From positions 1 to 64,000 of the forward strand of contig MCGO01000196.1 of assembly GCA_002104985.1 (NCBI GenBank): a DNA stretch of 64,000 bases. The letters run 5' to 3'. A program made the position numbers and the translations under genes. Source of the stretch: Rhizoclosmatium globosum (Eukaryota; Chytridiomycota; Chytridiomycetes; Chytridiales; Chytriomycetaceae). Within the stretch, counting starts at the first letter, position 1. Each line of letters opens with the position of its first letter. Positions 10,255 to 21,019 of the stretch are shown piece by piece. The notes below the pieces were generated by a model. It was not told the origin of the DNA. It was given only the letters and a program-made list of their open reading frames with translations, and ran no database searches.

Positions 10255-11841
10255 GACATTTCTTGTGACAGGGATATTGTTGATGATTTCACGAACAGTG
10301 ATGAATGAGGGTGGAGTCGACGATGATGGGACTGGAATGTGAGATGGTCGTGGAACGGAAATCTGTGAGTTATTTGTGGAGTTGTTTTGGGGTGATGGGG
10401 TGAAGTGTGTGGGAATAGAAAATGGTGGGGAATACAGTGATGATGATGAGCCAGCGAATGAAGGGTGGAATGCACGGTCACGGTTCTGAATAGCACGAGT
10501 GCGGTTGGGGACAGGGACCCCGGGGTAACAAATGTGTTTGAGGACACTATTAGGGGCGGTGAAACGATTAGTATTCGGTTTAATGAAGGGTGAATGCGGG
10601 ATGGTAGTGATAATAAAGGAGGTGAATGTGAGGTAGAGGGATCCAGTGGTGATGACAATGACAGGCTGTGATGGAGCCGTTTGTTATGATTGATGAACAC
10701 CGGCAATCCAGATCGCCGAGCGAGCCAAAGAGCGTGTGGACGCGTCCAATCCGATCATTCGCAGCATGGTAAGGTTATGTATCACAATAGTAAAGCGGGG
10801 TGAGAGGGAATGCACGTACTTTGTTTATGAGAAAGAAAAAAAAGGGAAGGGGAGGACTGTTTCCTTCATATTCCACGTCCTGACAATTGCGGGAAGCTTG
10901 GTTCGTGTTATGACAACATCGATGCGACATCAGTGTTAATCACGTGATGGAGTTTGGTGTATTAAACTGACACAAAATTGTCAGTTCACTATGAAGGTCC
11001 AAGTTGTTGCCGAGTCCAACAAAGCAAGCAACACCCATGCAATTAATTGGCAATTCATGGAATCGAGACCCCTGAAATAGACCCTTTTCACAAAACTTGC
11101 GATTTGCCAACAACATTCACGACAGTTTGGTCGTCTTCAACTGCACAAGAACATGCCGAAAAAAAAGTGATGCTTGGAATCGAATTCCTTCTTGCAATAA
11201 AATGTTAAATGTTCACTCCAATGGCAGAATAAGAACCTTGCCAAGAGAGCCAACTTCCTTGTTTACCCATAAGAAAAAAAACAACTGGGGTCTTCGTCCC
11301 CAGAGTCCTAGTTGGACTTGGAGGTCTCAGAAAAAAGCAATGGTATTCGCAGCAAATATCCATCTTTACAGGACTCATTTCAATCATTTTCCCAATTCCA
11401 GATGACGCTTAATGCAGCGACGCCTGGTTTTCAGGAAATTCTAATCTTACCAGGATTCCAAATTCCCAATAACCCACCACTCACTTCCAAAATCTGACAT
11501 TTACTCCCATTCTAGTCTACTAGAGCGGCTGATGCAGTTGGGGTATCTGAAAATATGTTTTTTGCCCTTAACCAATAGATTCTCGTGTTGTTAAACAACG
11601 CTCCTTATAATGAAGTTGAAAGAAGTCTGCCAACTGGTCTTCCCTTGACATTTGCTTGAAGTTGCGACTGAAACCTTAAACTTTGTAAAGAAAGATATTC
11701 AGTTGTCTGTGTGGATGTTGTTGTCAGGAATGAAGAGGAGAAGAAACCAGCCGCTGGTAAAGCTGGCATTCATAAAACCTGTTTCTCATTCGTCAACAGA
11801 AGAATAAGAAGGAAACAGTGCGCAAAAAACAGTTGTTAAGA
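10255..11841. other. Gene-poor stretch, no confident gene
   Basis: Apart from the possible 5' extension of the preceding minus-strand gene (to about 10745), I find no supported gene. Short open frames here are unlike any family. A 28-base element at 11415-11442 recurs at 15978-16005. The segment 11725-11840 may hold a small first exon of the TIR-like/Sel1/oxygenase gene (an ATG near 11732 followed by a good donor and an acceptor before 11803). Confidence 0.5.
11415..11442 (+). repeat. Dispersed 28-base element, copy 1
   Basis: Shares 27 of 28 bases with 15978-16005 and contains a short CCTG/CAGG inverted repeat. Similarity fades outside the element. Confidence 0.6.
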
Positions 11842-14800
11842 ATGAAGTGCCGACTCAACCACAAGTCCCACGACGGACCTGACGAAATCGTAGTGATCTC
11901 ATCAGGCGAAGTGTCAGAAGACTTTTATGTTGGAGCACAGCTTGCTTCCACTTTGAACGAGGCAGGAATCGGAACATTCAATTCAGTGATGTGCGGACTA
12001 GGCCTCAATAGTCTGCCTTACACAGACTACAAGAAAAGAAGCTTATTGATTGGTAATCCTGTTGATGGCGTTGTTCCTGCACCACCACCACAGCCAGTGT
12101 TGAGTTGTAAGTGAGCTTTCTGGTTGGGCTTATTGGCTTGTCACCTGTAAACTCATCCTCACCTTGCCCTTCAATCACAGCTGAACTAATCCAAGCTGCC
12201 CGCGAAGCAAGACAAAATGCCAAATTGATTGTGATTGTGAACTCTGCCACAACCCGCGGACTTGTGGCTCGGCGTCATGCGATTGGCATTGAAGACGAGA
12301 TCTTTGCCGAGTGGAAACATGCACTTGAACTTGCTACAAATGGATCAACCAAGATTGTGATTGCGGGTGATGTTAAAGGCAATAACGTCAGTCTTCCTGA
12401 GGCTGTGAATAAAGTATGGAACGGAATTGAGGCAATCGCTGTGGCAAACATCACAAGAACGAGCTACAATGGAGTCGAGATTGCTGCTGAATTCTTAAGT
12501 AAGCCTCAATTTCTATTTTATTCATCAAGCTTAAAGCAAATTAGACAACAAAACCGCTCAACTGAAGATGGCTCGAGATTACGCAAAAAGTCGAGATGTG
12601 AATTCCAGAGCGCTGCAATACAAGTGGTACAAAATGGCAGCGGATTTGAATTCGTCTGTAGAAGGACAGTACGAATGCGCAGAATCTTTGCGCACTGGAG
12701 AGGGAACAGAAAAAAACGAACTTGAAGCTCTACGATACTTTCAACTCGCGGCAGCGCAGGGTGATTTTCGTTCACGCTTTGTCCTTGCAAAGTGGTATGT
12801 CGAACAATTGTCTTTGCATTGCACCCGTCTCACGTGCTTTTACCAGGTATGCAAGAGGACACGCAGGTCTGGCCAAAGATCTTGAAGAGGCCAAGAAATT
12901 GTTCCGTGAAGTTGCAGAGGCGAATGTTGCACCTATTCCCAGCTCCACCACAAATCATTGGCCGCGTCAGCAAAATGCTACTGCGCCGAGTATCAGCTAT
13001 ATGGCCAAGAATTGGTTGACGCAACTCGAAACAACTCCTTCAGGCCCAATCTGTTTTGCTTCCATTGATCGTCATAGATTGGCTCACGACGTGATGATTC
13101 TCTATTCTGATGACTCTGATACGTTTGCTGCGTCAAAGTTACAGCAACACTTAAATAAGACCGTCTTCGCATCAGTTTATATGAACAAGACGTGTGGATT
13201 GGGTTTGAGTATGGAAGAAATCAAGGACACAAGTGCAACAGATATTTCCGTTTGTGAAGGAACTGTGTTGGCAGCTGCAAAGCCACAGCGAAGTTCTCAT
13301 AAACAGCAAGCTGCATCCCCTTCACAAGTAGAGCCAGAGCCTACCATTCCACCTCCATCAAAATCAAGTCCTATTCATCCTGATGACCTGGAAGTCTTAA
13401 AGAAAGCCACCGTGTTTATTCTACTCGTTACTCCGTATGCATTGTCTTTGATGAACCGTCGTCTCACCGCCGGAGAGCCAGATCACCTTCTTGAATCCTG
13501 GAAGCTTGCTCTCCAACGCAAGAAAGAAAATCCAGATCAAGTCAGAATTGTTTTGGTCCATCGCAAAGTGGGCCACGAGCTTGAAACGAATGGTTCACGT
13601 CTCGCGATGCAAAATCCTGTCATTCGCTCACTCGTGGAAGAGCTTGAGGAGAACAGCAGCTTTGGGGGTTTAGACGCATTCGCACCACTTCCAACCACAG
13701 GAGACTACAACGCAACGAAAATTCATGAGTTTATTGCTTCTGAATTCCTCGCCATGTTTTTCGGTGAGTACGATTGTTCCTTTTTTAGTTTTCTTGAAAC
13801 GCGCCCACTAACTTCCAATTTCCAAAATCAACAACCACAGGAAAAAGGAAAAGCAAACCAGAATACTTCCTCACCGTTGCACGTGCGTGCAAAACTAGTA
13901 TAACGTACGACATGAAGCGTGGCGTGCGGTATTACGAAATGGCGGTTGAAAGCAACATTGTCGATGCGTTCTTTGAACTTGGAATGATTTTCTATGAAGG
14001 AATCAATAACCAAGTTCCACAAGACTGCGTTCGTGCTGCAGAGCTCCTTCATCGCGCTGCCGATGGTGGACATGCACTTGCGAATTTCCGATACGCAGAG
14101 TTGCTGTTCAATGGCGCGGTTGGGGTTGAAGTCAACAAAGCGGAAGCTGTTCGATACTACAAGCGAGCAAGCGACTTGAAGATTGGCGAGGCATCTTTGA
14201 AACTTGGAGACTGTTATGCAGCTGGAGAAGGCGGATTGGAAGTTTCTTGGAAGAATGCTGCTGAATGTTACGAGTTGGCTGGTACATTGGGTCGCTATAA
14301 ATTAGCGGAATGTTATAAGCTTGGTCGAGGCGTGAAGCGGAACTTGATGACGGCGTTTGAGCTAGTGGGTGAGTCTGGTTGGAATAACGTCGTGTCTGTC
14401 ATCAAGTCGAGTAAGAAGAGTGAAGATGATGAGGAATTGGAAGAAGTAGAAGAAGAGGAGGAGGAAGAAGAAGAGGAGGAGGAGGAGAAGGGTGAAGAGA
14501 AGGGAGAAGAAATGGAAGAAGATGTTGACGATGAAAAGAGTTGGGAGAAAGTGGACAACGAGAAGGAGGAGATGGAAAGTGAGGTCACGATTCAACCACC
14601 TCAAGTTCCACCTGTCGATCAATCAACCAGCATGATGAATCTCAGAGAAAGCTTAAGCAAGATCAATTCAGCGTTCTCAGTGAGCGGTGAAATTTATGTC
14701 AACAAGAACGAGCCCCTGGTGGTATTCTTTGACACCGACAAAGACAACAAGCAATCCAAAGGAGGTGCATACAGAATGGAATTTCCATTGACCGATTCTA

Positions 14801-15804
14801 CTATCATCAACAAGCTCGTAGAAGCGTGTTCCCCTGCCTCATTTGGATTCAAGACGGAAACAGTTCTCAACCCAGAATATCGCCAGGCTCTCAAAATCGA
14901 CAACTCAAACTTCTTGACTTCCTTTGACGTGTACAGAAACGGAATCGTTGACTTGATTTCAAAGACGTTGGTTTCGAATGCTCCTGTTTGTGCGGAACTC
15001 CACAAGCTGAACGTGTATGGGCCCGGTGGTTTCTTCAAGCCTCACGTTGACACGCCACTGACTAAAGACATGTTTGGGTCTTTGGTTGTGTGCCTTCCGG
15101 CTAAGTTTGAAGGAGGTGTATTGCGTGTCACCAAAGATGAGCTTACAAAAAAGTTTGACTGGGGGCCTTCTTGTATTGACGAGAACAACGGCGATCAATA
15201 TGTGCAATGGGTGGCCTTCTTTTCAGACTGTCCGCACGATATCACTCCCGTCACATCTGGCCACAGAATCACGTTAACGTACAACTTATACAAGAGATCC
15301 CCGAACGAAGTGTTGTCTCCCCAAATCGACGTCCAAGATTTTAGTTTCTACAGAGAGTTGAAGGCGTCGCTCATGAACCCAAACTTCTTTAACTACGGCG
15401 CGATTTTCGGGTTCCACTGCCAACATTCATACCAATCTGTCGAATTTGATATGTTGAAAGGAAATGACATGGTTGTATTTCAAGCTGCCGTACATTGCGG
15501 ATTGAATGTGTACCTCAAGTCAATCGTGGACGGTTATGGTGATTCGTTTATCGGTAATGTCAGCGAGGCAGGAATCGGCGGTCAGTATGAATCCAAGGAC
15601 AAGTTTATTGAAGAGAGTTTCGATGTTGTTCGTGTCAGAGACGATAGAATAACTTGGTTTGGAAGCCGCGCAGGGAAAAAGTCGCACGCGTATTTGCATT
15701 ATGGAAATGAGGCGTCGATTTCGCATGTTTATAGTTCGGTTGTGTTGGTGGTTGAGGTGCCTTCTTTCAAGCAACGAATTAAGGCTCTAACTGTTGCGGA
15801 GTAA
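11842..15804 (+). CDS. TIR-like/Sel1/2-oxoglutarate oxygenase multidomain protein
   Basis: Five exons (11842-12106, 12181-12498, 12545-12794, 12847-13763, 13841-15804) keep phase and give 1,237 residues; a small extra 5' exon is possible. Domain order: TIR-like region 1 (about 10-190; EIVVISS strand, AKLIVIVNS strand, AEWKHALEL helix); Sel1 repeats (about 200-310); TIR-like region 2 (about 340-585; VMILYSDDSD, TVFILLVTPYA, LESWKLALQ); more Sel1 repeats (about 600-740); a Glu-rich linker (about 771-821); and a Fe(II)/2-oxoglutarate dioxygenase (about 860-1237). The oxygenase has HVDTP at about 984, a distal His in DCPHDITPV at about 1049 and the cosubstrate Arg in SGHRITL at about 1059, so all metal and 2OG ligands are present. 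TIR assignment rests on strand and helix pattern and is weaker than the oxygenase and Sel1 calls. Likely a cytosolic sensor-effector; substrate unknown. Confidence 0.8.
14410..14580 (+). repeat. GAG/GAA-rich low-complexity tract inside the oxygenase gene
   Basis: Simple-sequence tract encoding a run of glutamates between the second Sel1 block and the oxygenase domain; in frame and probably a flexible linker. Confidence 0.8.
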
Positions 15805-15977
15805 GAAATCCCGTTTGTTGGTATTACATAAAGGTTCTGGTTGTGGTAATTATTTTTGGTCGATTGAAGTCCTGTCCTTGAAGACCAGTCATGAACACAA
15901 ATAGCATGCATACACACCCCACAAATGATTTTCCATTTTCTTTTTTTCCATTTCCCATATTCCATAATCCATGAAAA

Positions 15978-16005
15978 GCAGCGACGCCTGCTTTTCAGGA
16001 AATTC
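15978..16005 (+). repeat. Dispersed 28-base element, copy 2
   Basis: Second copy of the element at 11415-11442, placed 27 bases before the start codon of the membrane protein gene, so it may be promoter sequence or a mobile-element remnant. Confidence 0.6.
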
Positions 16006-16031
16006 CAAACTTGGATCCAGTTTCAAGAAAA

Positions 16032-16692
16032 ATGACCTCCCAAAATTCCGCCCCCTTGTTTTCACCTTCGTCAAGTTCTTTTTCAACTACCGAGGCAGAG
16101 AAGAGACTTAAAGAGATACCTGAAGAGATACGAGCCATTTCTGAGCAGATGAGAAGCGCGAGGGAAAGGCACATTCAGCTATTAAATGTACCCAAAAGCG
16201 AACGAACCGAAGCCATTACTTTTGAGATAGAAAGTTACGGTGCAAACAGCTTATCTTTATCAGCAAGGGAAAACGAAATGTTGTTCTGGATGAATCTTAT
16301 TGAAACCAATGAAACAAGTGAGCCCCATAAAACCCACTCGCTCACACATACCAACTAATCAAGAATATTATTATAGGGGTGTTGCCTGGTTGGTTCTTGG
16401 ACTTATTATCAGTATTTCCCAGTCTTGGATCAGAATCAACAATTGCGACGGAGGTAATCCCGGCTGTCGAAGGATCGCCATTGGAAGCGGCATTGGTCTC
16501 TTTCTCGCATTTGGAGGACCATTCCAACGGTATAATAAACGATTGGCAAGGAATTTCAACAATTTTTTTGCCTCAGCGTGTAACAACTTCTTCTTCCTCT
16601 TCAACTTTGCAAGAAAACACCCTGGAGGAGTTTGCGGACTCTGCACCTTTCTTGGAATTGGAGTTTTCACAGTCTACTCCAAAATCCAATGA
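16032..16692 (+). CDS. Hypothetical coiled-coil membrane protein
   Basis: Two exons (16032-16317 and 16364-16692) give 204 residues when the acceptor at 16363 (CTAATCAAG) is used. The first half is a charged helix with coiled-coil character (EAEKRLKEIPEEIRAISEQM). The second half has two or three hydrophobic segments (VAWLVLGLIISI, IAIGSGIGLFLAF, CGLCTFLGIGVFTVY). An acceptor 13 bases further on (ATTATAG) would read a different open frame to 16723; I prefer the first because its product has clean membrane segments and coding-like third positions. No family recognised. The 28-base element at 15978-16005 sits just upstream of the ATG. Confidence 0.55.
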
Positions 16693-17050
16693 AGGGGGAT
16701 TTGGTTTGAGGAAGAGGAAATGAGCAATGAATCCTAATTGCTTTGAATACTTCAATACCAACAGGGGAAACGTTTGTATCGCCTTCGAGTTTAAAGGGAT
16801 GCCTTCGGTCACTTTTGACTGTATACAAATGGAATCAATCGTAGATGGTTTCAACAGTTAACACACGTGCATCAACCTTAAAGCAAAACATTCATTTTCC
16901 CATTTCTGGGTATAACTTATAACAGACACCACTAAAGTAATCATTAAAAAAAAGCGTCCATACAAACAACAAAACGTCCCCGAATCAAACCCATACTACA
17001 ATGAAACGACATATTCTACAAATTAACAGTCCTGACTCCGACCATGTCAT
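16693..17050. other. Intergenic, convergent 3' ends
   Basis: Lies between the 3' ends of the membrane protein gene (plus) and the TACC gene (minus). AT-rich; no gene or RNA recognised. Confidence 0.6.
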
Positions 17051-20000
17051 CTACCCCCTCCCTTCAATCTACACCAAAACAAGTAAATTATTAGTACCAA
17101 AACACCCACCCTCAAAAAATCGAAATTACAAACCTGAACCAACAAATCATCACAAATCCTCGTGAGCTCAGCATTCTCCCGTTCTTTACTCTCAACACTA
17201 CGTTCCAAAGCCTGTGCGTGTAACTCGACGCGTGTAAGTTTGACTTTTAGGGCTGCGAGTTCGGTGGAATGGTGTGTTCGGACTTTTGCGATTTCAACAT
17301 TCGCACTGAAAAACAAAATACAAATTTTAAGCTCGAAAAAGAGAATGGAATTGGGGGGAGGATGGTAGGTGACGTACGACTCTAGTTTCTCTTCAGCATG
17401 TTGTTTCAACGCCTCGTATTTGTCTTGCCATGTTTTGATTTCGGCTTCAGCGTCTTGCTTGCTTTTTTGGGCTTGAGCGACGCGGTCTTGTTCGTCTTGG
17501 AGGTCGAGGCGGAGTTGTCTGTGTCTGGATTGTAAGTCTGCGTGTTCTTTCTGGAGGTCGGCGTGTTGCTTTTCGAGGGTTGTGAGGGTTGCGCGGAGGG
17601 TGGAAGTTGCATGTGCGGCGATCGCTTCGTCTTGTTCTTTTTTGGCTGTTTGGTTGGATTAAAAGGTGATGATGGGCATGACGGGTCACGTACCAATCAA
17701 TGTTTTCATGAATTCTTCCCACTCTTTCAACGTCCCTTCCATCTCTTCACGCGCTTTTACCGCCTCCCTTCGCTTCGCATCCAGTTCTTGAAGCTCCAGT
17801 TGTGCAAGTTCAAAGTCCTTCTCAAACTACAAACCAAGTAAGTTTAAACCGATATGCAAAGAATGAGAATACCTTGATGGTCAATTCATTCCGAATCAGT
17901 GCAACATCCCGTTCCGAATACTTTGGCGCTGAATTGGGTGTGCTAAAGATGGAATGCAGGTCCAACATTGTAGTCGTTGGAGCCTGTTTCGATGCACCCA
18001 CATTCCCATTCAAATCAGAAGCACTCAATCGACGCATCGACACGTGTCCATGTTCGTGTCCGTGAGAGTACCTAGCCTTGGAAGTAGGTGTCGCGCCTGG
18101 TACACGATCACTTTGCGGCATCGGTGAGTCAAGTTTCAGAAGTGGTTCCTCTCTTGCAGGTGCTGGTCCCTAATAAGGCGCAAAAAATTAGTTTGGTGAG
18201 TTTTCATTTGATGCATCCTATTCACAGTTCCGTCGATCAGAAACCTACATCCTTTCGCTCACTACACACACACCGCTCACACTCCCCTCTAAACTCAGTA
18301 AACTTTTTCCACTCGCACTCCAATCACTCGCTCACTCAGTCAGTCACGAATTGCACTTCGTTAACCTTACTCATTTCGCTCATACTCAACTCAATCCACC
18401 ACTCCTTCACACCGTAAGCGATCGCTCCACTTGCATATGAACAACGTATCCTAAGAATTGGAGGATACTTTGCCCCCGCAGCCGGCGTACCCGTCCTCGA
18501 AGAAACTTTTTCGCTTAACTCCTTCACACATTCACACTCGCACTCTACACAACGTACCCTAAGAATCGGAGGATATTTTGACCCTGCAGCCGGAGTACCC
18601 GTCCTGGAAGAAACTGATGTCGAATCCAGAAGTCGAAGCATGCTTCACATATTCCCATCTCCCATCAATCGAAACTCAATAAATTCCTTCAGCTCGCTCT
18701 TCTCGCGCTACACCTTCAATCAAACTTAACTCTCTCGTACTACTATTTTCGCTTCACTCCTTCACACACTCACACACGTACTCCAAAACAACGTACCCTA
18801 AGAATTGGAGGATATTTTGACCCTGCAGCCGGCGTTCCCGTCCTGGAAGAAACAGGCGGAGGATAAACACTAGAAGCATGTTTCACACGCGGAGTAGTAG
18901 CAGTAGAAGAAAACGAAGGATTCTGAGGCAGTGGGTGTGACAGTGACAATGTGTGTAGAGAAGAAGAAGAAGAAGAAGAAGAAGAAGAAGAAGAAGAAGG
19001 AGAAAAGAGGGAATCCGAGGGAGGATGGTGGTGGATGGATGGATGAGGAGAGAAGGAAGAAGAAGAAGTGGAGGATGAGAAGGGAGAAGCGGATACGAGG
19101 AATGGGGAATCCAAAGTGTTGGTGTTGTTGTTGTTGTTGTAGTTGGATTCAGAGTCGGAGGAGAGAATGGATTGAGTGAGAGAGGAAGTGTCGATGGAAG
19201 AACGGGAGGGAGTTTCGGTTGTTGTGAAGAGAGGGTTGGGTTTGTTAGTGTCATGGATCTGTCACAAGATGTTAGAATACTATTCCCCTTTTTTCATTTC
19301 GTTCGCTATACTCTCCAACACACACTACTCACATTCAAAAAATCCGTAGTGAAAGAGCCAGTAGGAGAATTCCTGGGAGAAAAGAATTCATCGGGATCCT
19401 GAGCAGCTGTAGTTGCGATAGAGGGGGGTCGGTCGTTGTGTTGTTGAGCTACAGACGAAGAAGAAGGTGGGGGAGGGGTGGAAGGAGGTTCTGCGGCAAC
19501 AGGAATATGTGAAATAGCCGTACTAATACTAGTACTAGTAGAAGCAGTAGTAGTGGCAGTAGCAGAAGGCAAGCCCCAAAAGTCCAAGAATCCAGGTGGT
19601 GGTTTTGCACTTAAAACCGAGTGTGGGCGTGGCACCTTTTCCGCCGATTCTTTGTCGTCCTCTTCGTCTTTTGAATTTGAGTACGAGGACAGAGAAAGCG
19701 CGGAGCTTCTCGCTGGTGAAAACAAAAGAGCGGATTGTGCGCGGCGAAGGTTCTTTGATTGAACTCCAACGACGCGTGCCTTTGATTTGTTTAGATGGTT
19801 TAGTTAGTTTGAAGTAAGAAGAAGTAAGGAGAAGCAAGGCGAAGTAAGAAAGAAACCTCGGATTCGGCTTTGAGAAACGCGGCTTTGACAGGACTTTGTT
19901 GACTTTGTTGGATTGGATTCATTAGATTCATTGGATTCAGAGAAGGGGCGAGACTCGTTGTCCATGGAAACACTCGATTCCAAAAGGGCGAACTAGATGA

Positions 20001-20219
20001 AGCACTGCCTGTTGATGTTGTACTACTACTACTACTACTCGTACTCGTTGTGGATGCTTCACTCAGTCCTGAACCAGAACCAGAACCAGGGCCAATCGAA
20101 ACAATCGACTCAACAATTCGATGCTTTTTAGGCGTTTCAAACATCAATGGCGTCTTGGACCGTGAAGAAAGTGGGAAGCGCGAGGGTGAAGAAGGTGGTG
20201 GTGGTGCTGCTTGGTCCAT
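17051..20219 (-). CDS. TACC-domain coiled-coil protein
   Basis: Eight exons (19857-20219, 19333-19779, 18797-19258, 17873-18169, 17694-17826, 17378-17645, 17134-17305, 17051-17068) keep phase and give 719 residues. The first 400 residues are Ser/Pro/Asn-rich and disordered. The last 230 form a continuous coiled coil ending in the TACC signature: KYEALKQHAEEKLESANVEI, then AKVRTHHSTELAALK, then ENAELTRICDDLLVQ, close to animal TACC1-3 and fission-yeast Alp7. TACC proteins work with XMAP215/Stu2 at spindle poles and basal bodies to promote microtubule growth. The last exon adds only five codons. Intron 3 is 627 bases, ten times the local norm, and contains two decayed copies of the end of exon 3. 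Confidence 0.9.
18441..18515 (-). repeat. Decayed exon-end copy A in TACC intron 3
   Basis: About 65 bases matching the end of exon 3 (encoding SRTGTPAAG..KYPPILR), but the following splice donor has mutated from GTACGT to ATACGT. It lies within the 627-base intron. Confidence 0.7.
18549..18660 (-). repeat. Decayed exon-end copy B in TACC intron 3
   Basis: A longer copy of the exon 3 end that keeps the GTACGT donor and an internal polypyrimidine-AG, and extends into the preceding VKHAS-coding part with a one-base length difference that breaks the frame. If spliced in from the internal AG it would add 46 bases and shift the frame. Confidence 0.7.
18957..19000 (+). repeat. GAA microsatellite coding a serine run
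   Basis: About 13 perfect GAA units on the plus strand; read on the minus strand it encodes a serine run in exon 3 of the TACC gene. Length is likely polymorphic. Confidence 0.9.
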
Positions 20220-20535
20220 TCTTTCTTGGTTTGGACAAAAAACAAGTTAAATAAAATACTTCTTTCTCGGCGGAAACTAGAATAATAGGACTGTGTGCGC
20301 TCTTTTTGGAACCGCTGGTTTCATATTGTGTGCTACTAGTGCAGGGATGGATTGATAGGTTGAAATTTGAATAAACAAATCAATCCCTCTTTAAAATAAA
20401 AGCACACCACCCAGATTGAAAGCCCTCGTGAAACTCATCAATTAATCATGAAAAACGAGAAGAATTATATGGCTTGCTTGTTACGTATCTGCATTACATT
20501 CTTTCTGGCTAATAATAAGATACCAAAAGTGTGGT
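20220..20535. other. Intergenic region before the tRNA
   Basis: Upstream region of the TACC gene (minus strand). No open frame or RNA recognised. Confidence 0.6.
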
Positions 20536-20607
20536 GGCCTTATGGTCTAGTAGTATGATTCTCGCTTTGAGTGCGAGAGGTCCGGGGGTCAATTCCCCGT
20601 GAGGCCC
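20536..20607 (+). tRNA. tRNA with Pro-type body and UGA anticodon
   Basis: 72 bases fold as a standard class I tRNA: 7-bp acceptor stem (GGCCTTA with TGAGGCC, one G-T pair), an A box matching TGGTCTAGTAG, a 5-bp anticodon stem (CTCGC/GCGAG), a variable loop of 5, a 5-bp T stem (CGGGG/CCCCG) and discriminator C73 as in eukaryotic tRNA-Pro. D arm and anticodon arm match fungal tRNA-Pro(UGG) almost base for base, but the loop reads TTTGAGT, giving anticodon UGA (Ser) where Pro has UGG. Position 54 is G rather than T, altering the B box. A true tRNA-Ser would have a long variable arm, absent here. It has no intron. It is either a mischarging/missense tRNA gene or a decaying copy. Confidence 0.85.
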
Positions 20608-21019
20608 CATATATTCACTGGTATGGTTTTGGAGGGAGGAGGGCGAACAGTTATGTTTGGTTTGTTTGACCAATTGGCTTTTTCAGCACCTTGATTCGTG
20701 TCTCTTCCACAGCAGAGTCATCGTTTTACAGAGCTCGTGCTCAAAAAAAGCTGCACGGTTTCTTACAGGTGTAAATTTTAATACTTGAATGACGGTCGGG
20801 ATTTATGTTTATTACAGAACAAGTATGCCCAGTGCATGGAGAGAAAGTTTCTCGTGCAGTTATACTTCCGCCAGAACAATATTGAAGAAACGGTGAGTGT
20901 AGCAACCTAGTCCGCTTTTTGAAGTGCCTGCTTACAACGTCCATCTTGTACATCCTCAGGCAGAAGAATAATCCAATGTTTCAAATTGAAATCATCATAC
21001 ACTTAAAACGTTCATACTT
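20608..21019. other. Intergenic region after the tRNA
   Basis: No gene supported. It holds the 3' flank of the tRNA and the 3' flank of the SLOG-like gene on the minus strand. Confidence 0.6.

Noticed and set aside
10251..10706. 151-codon His/Ser/Pro-rich frame on the minus strand
   Set aside because: Composition is low-complexity and a competing frame continues into the downstream protein. Its first part may still be coding, as noted under the gene at 9348-10254.
16379..16723. Alternative frame for the second exon of the membrane protein gene
   Set aside because: It is reachable with a different acceptor, but it gives no membrane segments and weaker codon periodicity than the chosen frame.
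18549..18660. In-frame cassette exon of the TACC gene
   Set aside because: Its length from the internal AG to the donor is 46 bases and it would frameshift; the other copy has lost its donor.
20536..20607. Ordinary tRNA-Ser(UGA)
   Set aside because: No long variable arm, and the body matches tRNA-Pro.
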